64,000 nt of DNA from Stratiolaelaps scimitus. Its lineage: Eukaryota; Arthropoda; Arachnida; Mesostigmata; Laelapidae. Where the stretch lies: assembly GCA_019614645.1 (NCBI GenBank), contig JABWDB010000004.1:21266001-21330000 (forward strand), read 5' to 3'. Shown piece after piece: positions 13,501 through 30,800 of this stretch. The first letter of the stretch is position 1. Every line of letters starts with the position of its first letter. The notes beneath the pieces are model-generated. The model ran no database searches and had not been told where the DNA came from. It saw only the letters and a program-made list of their open reading frames with translations. The position numbers were made by a program, and so were the translations under genes.

Positions 13501-14593
13501 TCTATACATGCCTTCGTTACCTACACGTGATAAACCGTCCCCGGAACGTATCAGATACAGCCCCTTCTCTGTCAACTGCTGGAGAAGATTTTCAAGGTCA
13601 AATCAACTCTTTAGCTAGACACGTAGGGTCATTTCGTCTTAGGTCACAATTGGTGTCCTTTCAAGCAACAGCCAATCGAATGTGGTTTCGAGTTCACATT
13701 GCACTGCTCTAAGGGGGGGACAAAAAACAGCGTCTAGATATCACGGTACACGTCTTTTTTAAGCGTGGCGTGATCAACTCAATAGGCCTCCCAGCTCAAC
13801 CCGCCGTCGTACAACCATACGCTTGTCACTATCTCATATCTGGATTTGACGAACGGCCACCGATCGTCCGAGTTAACAGATACCGTCTATCTAGTTATCC
13901 AGGCAGGCTATGGGTTGACAGAATTATCAAGCGTTCCTATTTCGATGTACGCATTGCCATTTCTGCGTAACTTGCTAATCAGGTATTCTGGAAGAAAATC
14001 AACTAGAAATGATTAGAATACGCGTAATTACCCTTTCAATTTATTGATAATCCGCTAATTTGTCTCTTGCTTGCATTCTACCTAGTACAACTTGGCCTGG
14101 GGATACTCTTCACATCGCTCTAGCTTCTATTTATCATTGTTCGGGTGCAACCCCCCTTCCCGGCGGCTTCTACATCGTTTCATCGTCATCAATCAACTAA
14201 TGAATCAATCAACAGAGTATCCTTTATTATTATTATTACGATCGTACGTTATCCTGCCTCGTCTCATCTGCAGTTGCAGTCAACAACCGTTTTGTGTCCG
14301 CTGTTTGTAGTAGAGCGTTTGCTTGTTCAGTTGTCTGTCTGTGAGTGTCTCTGTGTGTACATTCATGTGGTGGTGTATATATGTCAATGGTGTCGTTGTC
14401 CTTCGTCATTTTGTGTTTGTTGCTCGTTGTTGTTGGTGGTGGTGGTGATAATGATGCCATTGCGGGTTGCGCTCTATATTGAATGAACGTGTTCGTCTTT
14501 TGTGTCGATTGTTGTTGTTGTTGTTGCTCCTGTTGTTGCGCCAAGCACGCTATGACAAACTGCAACTAACTGAAACTCATATCTGATAAACAC

Positions 14594-14626
<33 letters not shown>

Positions 14627-15932
14627 ATACATATATATATATATATATTATATATATATATATGTATTCATACATTATATGTGTGAATTGTACTCAATAG
14701 AAAGGGACATAAATTTACAATGTACAATTCCAGTAATTTTACAGTCACTGATAGATTGGCTAAGCTGATCCAACGACAACATTCGTCATTATCGCTGTCA
14801 TTTTATCGCAGATTCTCTCCAGTACCCATTTGAATATATCGTATCGCACACACGCATACTCACATACATGCACACATTCGATTCACGCCTCCCCGAACCG
14901 CATCACATTAGTCCCTCTGCCGGCAACCACCCACGAGATCCGTATCTTGTCCGCCCACGGGAACAATGGCCAGTAGCGTCTTCAATCAAATCTAAGAATA
15001 TCCGGGAAATATATAAATGAAAATCAAAAAATGAAAATCACTGATTTTTTGGGCTATCCATCGATCACGAAGAACATTTGGCAAAAACCAATTTTTGAAA
15101 AAGTCTCTCTTTTTTTTGAAAAATCAACATCAACAACATCAACAACAACAGCAACGACGACAACGACAACGACAACGATCGTACACCGTCTGTTGTGTTC
15201 AAGTGTCGCGTTTCACATCGTCGAAATTTCGTGTTGACCAAAAATCGAGAAAAAATTCACCTTTTTCTTGTTCGGGTTCATGGAAGATCAATACCATCGT
15301 CATGTCGTCACCATACCTGAGCATTACTAATAGCGGCGTGCTATCAATTTGTGTGCTTTTTTTTCGGCCTGACGATGGTCTCGCTATGATCCTCTCAATA
15401 TTTGCATGGTTTGTCCGACCCAGCTAGAAAATCGAACGCAACTTGAAGAAAAAAAAAAAAAAAGAATACACAACGACATTTAAAATATTTAAAATTTGTA
15501 TTTATTGTTCTGGTTGTTTTCAGCATTTCCTTTCCATTGTCCTCTCATATCAGCTCCGTGGCCACAATAATAATAATAGTAATAATAATAATCACAATAA
15601 TAATAGTAGTCGCCTATCTAATCGAATTGTTGTTGTTGCAGTGTCTGCTTTGCCATATCGTCATTTCCACCGCATGAAGAACAATAATAATAATAATAAT
15701 ATGTCTCGTTCATGTGTTTTCTCGCGAGAATTATTCTTCTTAACCTAGGTTTCATTATTATTATTATTATTCCTCCCTTAGGTATGTCTTATAGCTGCTG
15801 TCTTCATGAAGCTTGCTTATTTATATATATATATATATATGTACTTATATATATTTCATAGTAGGAGTGTGTTGTGATGATTGTTGTGGTTGTAATTGTT
15901 GTTGTTGTTGTTGTTGTTGATGCTGTTGTGTT

Positions 15933-15963
<31 letters not shown>

Positions 15964-16729
15964 GGGTTTCTCTTGTTTTCATTTCCTGCTCTATCTGTCT
16001 CTCTCCATATCCCCCGGTCTCTGTTGTTATTACAATAATGTCACACTATATGCAATCAAATGTTCATGTTTATGTTCATCATGTATTGGTTGTTGTTGCT
16101 GCCGCTGCTACTGTTGTTGTTGTTGTCGTTATCGTAGTAGTTAGAGAGTCTCTAATCGCGCGAGGGTGAATTAGCAGTATCATCAATATCGTCGCCCATC
16201 AAGAAATCTCTATTTCTCTCTCTCTCTCCCACTCGCAGCTTCTCCAATCTCTCTCTCTCTATTCCTGCTGCTCCACGAGATGGGAGGAAGAAAGAGATAT
16301 TCAGTTATCCTTCCCTTCGCGCGACGCCTTCCGCCGCCCACCTCCCAACGTGGGTCATTATGTTCATTACGTTAATTCATTATGATGATCTTCCTTAGGT
16401 GTTTTCCCTCTGTCCTTCTCTCTCTCTCTCTCTCTCTTCGTTTTCCATTTCGATTTTATCAATCCTACGCAAAAACGTTTAGTAATTCTCATCCTCTCAG
16501 TTGGGTACATCTCTGTTTCGCTTTTAGTGTGCTCTCCTTCTCAGTTGCAATTCTCTCTCTGCGCCCCATATCCTCCCTTCCTCCTTAGCAGTGTCCTTCA
16601 ATGTTTTCTCTTCAGCCTGTCATCTATTTTTTTTTTGTTTGTCAAAGTCTGTCTGTTCTGCTCGCTCTCCCTCTCCCTCTGTCTCTATCTGATCGTGCTG
16701 GCACGCCTGCTGTAAATCAGCATCGATCA
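7583..16729. other. Intergenic, AUP1 to CtBP (tail to tail), no gene recognised
   Basis: The 3' ends of AUP1 and CtBP face each other across about 9.1 kb. I see only simple repeats: AAT at 7583-7610, ATT then AT at 7968-8066, ATT at 10370-10425, CT at 10602-10625, CAG/GGC at 10842-10868, GCT/GTT at 10983-11008, AT at 11310-11330, AT at 14594-14662, CAA/CGA at 15127-15180, AAT at 15567-15605, AT and GTT at 15820-15964, and CT at 16420-16437. Open frames here are short or are products of those repeats. The CtBP 3' UTR should occupy the right end, but I found no canonical AATAAA on the minus strand near the stop. Confidence 0.5.
14594..14662. repeat. Long AT-type dinucleotide tract
   Basis: Several long TA runs are broken by gtgtgtgtatac and similar short interruptions. 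The tract is largely self-complementary, so it can form cruciforms. Confidence 0.85.
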
Positions 16730-21700
<4,971 letters not shown>

Positions 21701-21945
21701 ACACCAAGACAACGATGGGTTAATTCGTTTGTTACTTAGCCGACTAGTTGTTAGGGTTAAGCTTAATGATGTCGGGTTTGGCCGCCGCACCACGGCATAG
21801 GCACTAATGCTGTGTACATCGTCTCACGCTACTTCATCATGTGGCTGTACCACTAGTCATGTATATATATCTCTTTTTATTCACACGAGTTGTGTAATAT
21901 TATAATATACCTATTTTACAAACAGTGTGGTGGTTTATAAATATG

Positions 21946-22910
21946 TTACAACGTGCTTTCGCCAGTGGCTGTGGCGAGAGTTCGGTCGTTGTTGTTGTTA
22001 TTATCTACACTCAATTTCATCAAATGGTTCAGTGATCTTATTTGATTGCACTCGCCCGCATGGTATTTACAACATTTAGATCCGCAGAATTTACATTTAC
22101 AGCGATCATTTGCGTCGTGGTATCCCTCGGATTGACATACAAGGTGGTGGAAGCCGTGTACGGCGAACCTAGTGATATGGTGTCTGTTTACTCTGCCGCT
22201 AAGTTTCCAAGTGTCATCTGTCATGGCCGGCGTCATAGAAAATAAAGGGTCCACCTCACTCTTCTTCCTATTTTGGCAGTCAATGAACGTACGATAACTT
22301 TCTGTTTCTGGGAGATTGAAAGTTTCGCGGACTTCTTCTACGAATGATGGTGTGTCGGTCAGCAGATAGACAATTCGATTTCGGGCCGTCGCGTGCAATC
22401 CAAGTACCGCTTTCAGGAACGCCGGTTTAACTCTGTCTAAGGTGGTCAGATCCCGGCAAGTGAGTTTGTCCCAGACAACCTGGATTCCATATGTAGCTAT
22501 AGGCGAGATCTTCAGGTTAAATAATTTGAGGGCTATGTCCACCGATAACCGTTGAGGTCGCTCGATTGTGTGTACTGCGATCAACGCTTTCCTGGCTCGC
22601 TCTTCAACATGAGGGGCGAATGATTTGCCTGTTGTTGTTATAGTTAGTCCGAGGTATGTAAACGAATTAACTATTTGCAGTCGCTCTCTGTCTAATCGGA
22701 ACGCGTCCGTCTCGCAAAGCCTTCCCCCTTTTCGAAACTTCATTGCCACAGTCTTGGCTTTATTGATCTGAAGCCCGATATCGGTTACATAGTTATTTAG
22801 GGTTGTCAACGCTTGCTGGAGATGAAATCTGCTCCTGCAGTACATAACGAGGTCGTCTGCCTATAAAATGAGGCTCACTGATGGGTGGCGCTGTTTAATA
22901 CATGATGGAA
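21946..22910 (-). pseudogene. LINE reverse transcriptase remnant, C-terminal part
   Basis: On the minus strand an open frame of 299 codons runs 22845-21946. Its start corresponds to the end of the reverse transcriptase palm (LVMYC, then LNNYVTDIGLQINKAKT and FTYLGLTI), followed by thumb and C-terminal regions. The frame upstream continues with LIL-stop-ADDLVMY, so the catalytic YADD box has lost its Tyr to a TAG codon; recognisable homology (CLPSCIKQRHPS) fades near 22910. The C-terminus carries HGFHH and a Cys/His cluster CxCx2Cx7Hx3C, a zinc-knuckle-like tail known from several LINE families. The frame ends through a short Asn run encoded by a GTT-type repeat, plausibly part of the element's simple-repeat tail. 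The copy is 5'-truncated and not functional. The clade is unresolved. Confidence 0.85.
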
Positions 22911-23500
22911 GGCATTTTTATACTAGTCATGTATAAAAAATACATTTAGGAAATGTATGACATTCACATCGCTTCCAAAGGCAGGCAAGCTCTCGCGAGA
23001 GCTCTAGATACACACGATGGAGTGGGTTAAGCTAAATTCAATAGAGTGATTGATAACTGCTACTTTTCTCTATTCGAATAGAAAATATCAGTCATCGAAG
23101 GAAACACAAATCAGAAATAGTCCACTTGACAACTTCCACCGTCCGATGGTGGTAGAGACATCTACCCCCTTAATGACGGAACTGGTTGTTATGTAAAATA
23201 CTATGTAAGTCCTTGACTATCTCTTTAATAGTAGAGAGACCCCATCTCTCTCTCTCTCTTTTCTTCTCTCTCGGCTTTTATATCACGCATACACGTCATT
23301 ACCGCCTGGTTACCCTACATCTGTAAACGCATACGAATATATATATATATATATATGTACGTGTGTGCTTTGTACGGCTGACCATGTGTCACTAAATGGA
23401 ATTTGTGCATTGAACAACGAGTTTACGACACAAAACAGCAAACCGAAGCAGTTTACTCCACTCATCAGCAGTCTTCCTGAGATTTCTGTAACTCTCCCTA
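22911..23500. other. Intergenic, no feature recognised apart from CT and AT runs
   Basis: Short CT runs occur near 23245-23275 and an AT run near 23338-23357. I see no coding sequence. Confidence 0.5.
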
Positions 23501-23754
23501 TCTCTCTCTCTCTTTTTCTACCCCTCCCATCGTTTGTTTCTTTGTCCGTTTACACGATATGCCATTGATGACGCTGATACTGCTGCTTCCGCCGCCACTA
23601 CGACGATGGCACATCTACCACTGTCGTCGGTATTGGGAGGTCATCCAGCCGGCATAAGGATGATTCGAGCAATCGTTGCCGATTCAGCCGTTTGCTGGCC
23701 CACCAACCAAAGTAGTAGGTAGACACACCCACACCGTTCGCCGCCCCGCAGAGT

Positions 23755-23786
<32 letters not shown>

Positions 23787-23788
23787 GG
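23755..23788. repeat. GA microsatellite
   Basis: An alternating GA run of about 12 units is followed by a degenerate continuation. Similar CT/GA tracts occur across the GC-rich region. Confidence 0.85.
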
Positions 23789-25017
23789 CGAGTACTAAAG
23801 AGAACAGGGGAGGCAAATCCCTCACGGGAGCCGTTCGTCGTCAGCGCCATCGTTGTTGTTGTTGTTGCTGTTATTGTTGTCGCCATCACAGTATTTTCGT
23901 CAGTATAGCTTCTACCCATGCGTGCGTATCCGTGTCCCTTCTCAGGTCTGCTACTGCTGCGGGTAGTGTGGGGAGGGATTCGCCCTGCCACCGACAACAA
24001 CCGATTACACCCCCCGGGGCGTGGGGGGGGGGTCCCACGGAACCACCACCAGCAGCTTCTCCGCAGTGCTACATCCCCAGTGAGTCGGTTAGTCGAGCTA
24101 TCGTCAGATACAAACACGACTAGATTCGGCCCCGCAGGGCCGGCCAGCCAAGAACCCACCCATTCAGGGGGAAGGTACTGGCACTGAGCATTCAGAGTGA
24201 AGCAGGATGACACATAGATAGAGAACAGAGAGCGTAGCGCTACTCTAGACGCTTCTCTGCCGGCTCGGTCCCAGTCGTTGCATCGGGCTTGGCCGCCGCC
24301 GCCGCCGCACCCGACACCCATTTCGGTGGTTGCTGCTACCAACGCGCTGCATCCACTGCGATATCTTAGTCCACAGCAATACAGTCCATACACAACTCTC
24401 GGCCGCAGAGCTTCCCTCTAGCCCCACCGAGCAAACAGTGCCTCGTCGATAACCATGTCGTCCGTCGTTCTTTCTTCGACTTTAGTCTAGTTCCTACTCC
24501 CGCAAGAGGCCCCCCCCTATGACCCACGTTGCCCACCGCCTACCGGTGTGGAGCAGCGGTGTGTGTGTGTCTCGAGCCTCAGCAGGCCAACGATCTCCTG
24601 GCCGGTTCTAACCTGCGTCCTTCCTCGTCCACCTCTCGCACAGTCGGCGATAGCCTTTCGCCTGCGACCACATGACACAGACACCAAGCCCCCAGCCGTC
24701 CAGCCTCCTGTCGTCTGATACCGGCTTCCCGATCCCTGCAAACCGCTACACGAAGCATTACCCTGAAAGGACGCCATGCCACCACTCAGCAGCCTGCTAG
24801 CAGCCAGGCACTGCCCACATCCGCAGCCATCCTTCCCGGGAGCCCCAGCTACCCCCCGAAGTACACGACGCCACTCTTCGCGTCGACTCACACCACCATC
24901 ACCCAGTGGCGCCGCTGGTCGGGGCCAGGCGAGCCGTACATACATACATACGATAGTGGCTCATGGCTCTCGCGCCTTTTGGTCCGTTTGCACTCGCGCC
25001 GCCTCTGATCCAACCCC

Positions 25018-25033
25018 CCCCCCCCCACCCCCC
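25018..25033. repeat. Poly-C run (G-rich on the minus strand)
   Basis: A run of 14 or more C is interrupted once by A and followed by further C. On the minus strand this is a continuous G tract able to form quadruplex structures. Confidence 0.8.
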
Positions 25034-25550
25034 TGAGCGTCGGTCGCCTACCCTGTGTACGCTGAGCGGCTGGACTTGCAGTAGATGCAGCATTTCACCC
25101 CTCCGGCGGAGTGAAGTGGACCTGTCCGGCTGGCTAGTTGGGATGACCGGCGAGCATGCTGCTCTGCTTCAGAGAAGGAGTCCAGCCGCTATAGTAACGA
25201 TACAGTGAGCGACCGAGTCTAGCCGGCCATCAGTTGTGCACCAGCAGGCTATGCTGGCTACGAACGCAACGGTGTCCGCCCGTCCGCCTAGCTATCCAAC
25301 TATGCAGCCAGCAGACCTCCTGTCGTGGGATGTGCGTGACATCGACAAGAGTGGAGTCAGACTGAGGAGCGAATGTGGGAGAATGAGAGGCCGATACGAG
25401 AGGAAGAGATAGAGAGAGAGAGCAGGGGCGTTGGTGACGGTAGGAGAACCAAGCCACAACAGCAGCAGGAGCAGCAGCAACATCATCAACAATGACGGCA
25501 ATGACAACTGCCTACGCGGCGCTTGCTGCTGGACCGCTTTCTGCAACTGC

Positions 25551-25554
<4 letters not shown>

Positions 25555-25584
<30 letters not shown>
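25555..25584. repeat. GCC trinucleotide repeat
   Basis: About ten perfect GCC units are preceded by TGCTGCT. They are responsible for poly-Ala, poly-Arg and poly-Gly frames on both strands. Confidence 0.9.
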
Positions 25585-25585
<1 letters not shown>

Positions 25586-27838
25586 AAGCAGCCGAGCAGC
25601 AGAGGTGGCATCACAAACGCGACGACCCTTGCTGCTGCTGCTGCTATACAAACGACGACCGGAACTCGGGCAGGACAGTAGGGGTGAAGCAGCACCCCAC
25701 GACGACGGGTTTGGGGGGTACAACAACGGGGGCTTAAGGAGGGACCTCGGCGATGGCCACAAACAGCGCCACTACGAGAAGCCGACTGAGCCGAGTACCA
25801 GGGAGAGAGGATGGGGGTCGGGTCGCTTGCGCTCGAGTTGGCCATTGGAAGAGAGTAATCCACGCCGCATTCAAAGGCACGTTGCTCATACAGTCATACA
25901 GTCATAGCAGTAGTGGTGGTGGTGGTGGCGGCGGCGGCGGAGTCGGAGGCGGCGGCGGTACCTCTGCAGTAGCAGCAGCGCAGCACGGTGGTAGTCGATT
26001 CAACGTAGTGAACTGTGCCGACGCGCCACATAGAAGCTACAATATATCCGCCTCTACCATCATCCGCCGCAGCGGACTTCATTCCTGCTAGGCTAGGTAT
26101 TGCAGATTCAGGTAGGCTCAGAGTAGGTGAGCCATACGGAACAGGGTTATGTCTGCTGCCACAAACTGGTACGATATCTGTCCGCGGCGAGGCGGGGGGG
26201 GGTCGGGTGTGCGAGGCTATTCCTGCCTGTGTCCGAGTCTATACTGTGTCCATTCTGTCGGTAACAAAGCAGCCGCAGCAGGGCAGCGCACTCTTATCTA
26301 TGACGTCCTCCGGCCGCTCGCTGCTTGCTTGACTGGTAGCTAGCGGCTACGAAATCTATAGGGGAGCCGACAGACGGGCTTAAACCATTTGAAAATGTGA
26401 ACGGGATAAAATCGTGTTGAACAGCATTTTAGATGGCTACCCACCAAGCGGCAGTAGCAGTAATCGTTGTGCTAGCGAATAGTGGAATTCACCAAGTCGA
26501 GTAGCGCACAAGAGATACGATTTAGCTGGCTGTGCTTACGAACTGGCTAAATCAGAGAAGTCCCGAACGGATAAATCACTCGTCCAAGCATCCCACGCGT
26601 TCAATGACGGTCGGCTCACGCTTGCTGAACTATTTTGTCGAATAGTCCTTCAGTCACCTATATTGGCAACGTGCCAACAACCGTAAAGTACACGCGTACG
26701 AGTTGTCACTTGTGACACTCACTGGCACGACTTATCCTCCGCCATAAGTCTGAGCCTAATCAGCGAATCGCTGTGCTTCCGAGTGCACATAGGGATCAGC
26801 CTTTCATCTTCCTGTACTCCTGCAAGACTCCTTCCCCCCATTCAATATACAGCCTAGGATTCACCTTCCAAAGGTGCATTTTTCACCAGTACCCAGCGCT
26901 CGATACAACACGAAGCTGGGATCTAACGAAAAGCCAGAGGTCTGCAAACAACAAATATATCTCGTCGAGTTACACAGAGGCGAAAAACAAGCAGGACTGC
27001 ATTGAAATGTGACGCATGGCATACGTCACGTGGGTTAACAGTGACGCCAACATATCCTCAGTCAACTGACTCGTCCGTATATGCAGCCCACAGCAGCTTT
27101 GTCGGCTCCTCCCCAAATTCTGTTCAATTGTATTCGAACGAAGATTGACCAGGGTGGGTTAAATCCCAAAAGGCACAGTCCTGTGAAGGACAGCTCCCAT
27201 CGTTCTTCGACTGCGTGTCCATGTCGTATCTATCGTATATATATATATGGACAGCTCCCAGACGTCGCACGTAAAGAGAACCGCCTGCAACTACAGTCAC
27301 CTCCCTCTCTCGCTCTCGGTCGCTCTCTTGGCCACGTCCGCTCAGCAGCTGTAGTGCAGCTGTGGGCGAGCTCGTGTCGAGTCGCTTGCTCATGCTTCTT
27401 CTTGTCTTGCCGGACAGTAACTGCCTCAGTTGAGGATCTCTGGCGACCCCGCTGGTTTGTCCCTCGTCCACCAACCCCCGTCCCGTACTAGGAGACATTC
27501 TACCGTCTTAACTGCTGCACAGACAGATCGGCAGACAGCGTGAGCTCAGGAGCAGCAGCGAGCATCTGTTCCCAGCCTGGCACTGTTCCTACTAATGCTA
27601 CCATTCCCATTACTAGACAGAGAAGGTACCGCCGCCTCGCAACTTCTAAGGCGTTGGTCGTAGAAGGTGTTTCCCATTGGTGGCGGTGATCGGAGAATGC
27701 AGGGGGTCTTGGTAGTGGTAAGGGACTCGGCCAGACCGGCACCGGCAAGGAGGAATGGACAGACGAAAAGGCCTCTGGTGGTGCTGCTGCTGCCGCTGCC
27801 GCTGCTGTTGGCTTGGGCGTTGCGGCATGGACCACCGT

Positions 27839-27840
<2 letters not shown>

Positions 27841-27879
<39 letters not shown>
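27841..27879. repeat. CCG trinucleotide repeat
   Basis: About twelve perfect CCG units grade into CCA. This is the longest CCG tract I see in the window. Confidence 0.9.
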
Positions 27880-27884
<5 letters not shown>

Positions 27885-30800
27885 AGAACACAGAACAGAG
27901 CCGGGCACAGAGCCGAGCAGCAGAGGTCGGGAGAGCGGCGGTAACAGTCGACAGAGCCCCATTTTTCGCCCTAGCCGACCTAGGGCGCCGGTCTCTCACA
28001 AACCCCTTCGGGGCTCTTGGTCGTTTCCATTGCCGCAGAGAAACACCCAGGCAGACAGACAGACAGACAACACACACCACACAGCCACCCACCCAGAGAG
28101 ACTACCACTGCCACTACTTCGAGGCAAGCAACTTCTCCCTTCGTCTAACCCCTCCCCGATTCTCTGCGCCATCCACTCTTCGGGCGCACTCTGCGTCCTC
28201 TTCTGTAACTCCGTTGTGGCGTGGAGGCGGGCACGGCCACCGCCATCAGGCCGCCGGCTAGCGCTACCCGTAGTCGAAGTAGTAGTGGTAGTAGCAGCAG
28301 CAGGCAGGAAGCAGGCAGGAAGGCAGCCAGGCAAACAGGCGCGGAGTGGCAAGCGGCCCAGTGCAGGCACTCCTCTTATCGGTCGGTAGCACCACTACCC
28401 ACCAGTGCCGCTGCTCCGGCTGCTGCTGCTGCCGAGGCGGGCAGAGAAGACCGACAGAAGTCCGACAGCCCCGAACAGTGCGGAGCAGAGCACTGGTTGT
28501 GCCTGCCACTAACCCCCTACCCCAGCTCGTATACCCGGGCAACAGCAGCAGCAGCAGCAGCCGCCGTAGCAACCCACACAGCAAGCTCGCCTCCTCTCTG
28601 TCAGCTCTCGTCGGACAGATTCGACGTCGTCCACGACGACGACGACGTCCTTCCTTCCGACTCTTTCGTTGCCTTGCCTCGCCTCGCCTGGCTTCGTTCG
28701 ACTCGGCTCGGCTCGCCTGCCTTGCTGCTCCTTGGACCAGGGACTTCCTTCCCCTAATCCTCCTTTCTTGCCCCACAACCCCTCGACTACCCCCCCACCC
28801 CCCCTGCTGCCCGTCCCCTTGCGCCAGCCTCCCGCTGCTCGCCGTGTCTGCAGTCTCCTCGGTGCATTGCTTCGCCCTTCGTTCGGTGCCAGTCCGAGCG
28901 AGCGACAAGACGAGCAAGTCCTGCGAGTAGTTCCCCACGCCCTCCCTCCAAAGACCCTCAGACTTTCCTCAGACTACAACGACCGCCATCGCCGCCGCCG
29001 CGACCAAACCACCCATCCCTTCTCGGCGAGGGAGCTACAGCAGCCGGGGAAGCAGCAGCCTCACAACACGAGTTCGACCCGGGGCGGTCGACCGGCTGGC
29101 CCGCCCGCCCGTCCGCCGCTCGAGCCAAGTGAACGCCGAAGGGCCAAGCGAACGCGCGGCTGAACAGCCAGCGAGTGAACGACTCTTCGTCTTCTTTTTC
29201 TTTTTGGTTGATGCAAGCTGCTGCTGCTGCTGCTACGGAGCCACTGCTACAGCCGCTGCTGTTTCCTGTTCCGTGCGTCTAATCCGATCCCTCCCTCCCT
29301 CTCTTGGCTGAGCACTCCCCGAGAGTTCAATTGCCGAGGACAGGACACGACTTGCAGGACCGTCTCGCAGGCAGCGTTGTATCGAGCCGGGCCGGCCAGA
29401 AAGCAGGCAGCTGGACGGGTAACTCTTGCGCCTTTGATCGAGAAGCAGCAGCGGTGAGGCGGCGGCGGCGGCTACCAAACTTCAGGCAGCCCTGTCTGTC
29501 TGCTCCTTTTCCAGAGACTTGCGCACGTATCTGCTACGGCTGCTGGTGTTGCCACCGCAGCCATCGCGGTGGCCGCCACCGCTGCCACTGTTGTCGAATT
29601 GTTGTGACGTCACAGCTGCGAAATACAGGGGAGGATGTGCGCAGCAAAGCACACCAACTGTAACCGGCTACCGCTATGGGCGACAGCACTGAGCAAGAGC
29701 AGAGGCGGTCTGAGCAGTACGGGAGCTTTAAAGAGAGAGAGACTGAGACAGGAGTCGTCAAGGTATCATCACCGACTACACAGAGATCCTGAATGACACC
29801 TCGCTGTCCCTGGTCGAAGTCTACCCTACCCGAATAAGTATACGTCGATTCATAGAATCTCCTATGATCCTGTTAGGTATGAACATTAGCGTTAGCATAG
29901 CCCCTCCATTCATGGCCATCACCCCCGGCTGGCCAGCTCCGCAGTTTGCCTGGTCTCCGCGGGATCTCCGCCCCAAGTTTCGCTCACTATTTGTCGAGCT
30001 CACGGCACGAAGAGCCTTTCCTCTGTGAGAGGGAACAACGAGCGGCAAGAGCTCGCGTTTGTACCCGGCTCCGAAGATAGATTAGTGCTGAGCAATGCGG
30101 TACATCGCCGGTAGCCTTAGTGCGGTCACAAGGCACAGCCGCACTCGGAACAACATCAGAAGGAATAGAACGCCTGGTGGTGGTGGTGACGGCGACGTTT
30201 GTCGAAGCGCACGCCGAAGAATGCAAAGCTCCTCGAATTGCCAGCAGCTCGGTGCGGCGGCGGCGGCCGCCGGCCATGCCAGCTCGACAAGCTTCCCTAG
30301 GTAACGACGTCACACAGGAGTGCCGCGGAAACGCATGCGGATCGGAGACTTAACGGGAAGCCTACCAATTCTCGCTAGTGCTGCCACCAGTGCGAAGGAA
30401 GACCCGAGCCTAGCAAAAAGAGAGGCGAGGAACGAGATATCAAAGAAACGAAGCCGGCCTTGCGAAAGCGCAATGTTCCTGTTCTATTCTCTCTCTCTCT
30501 CTGTCTCTCTCTATATCTTTCTTTCTGTTTCTGACGTAGTCGGACAGTAGCGCCAGCGGTGCCCGTAACTCTGGCGGATATTGCTCGGAGGAAGCCATGG
30601 AAGGGCTACAGCTCGTCGAGAGCCTACCGGGACCAGGGGAAGGTCGATGTGAAAGCACCTGCAGCAGGGAAGCAGGCCCCCAGCCTTGCACAGATATTCG
30701 GCCGACGGCGGCGGCGGCGACGGCGGCGACGAACACGGAACGTTGTTGTAGCGTTCGGGCCTTCGGGAATACTGCCGTTTCTTCTACACAACTCCACCTC

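Noticed and set aside
23641..24393. 250-codon open frame on the minus strand
   Set aside because: It overlaps other open frames on both strands, has low-complexity Leu/Ser runs from GA/CT repeats and no recognisable family.
27667..28389. 240-codon open frame on the plus strand
   Set aside because: Its length comes from the CCG tract (a run of Pro). Neighbouring frames are equally long with Arg, Ala or Gly runs, as expected of repeat-rich GC DNA.
28264..28938. 224-codon open frame on the minus strand
   Set aside because: Arg/Gly/Leu-rich, overlaps long frames on the plus strand, no domain recognised.
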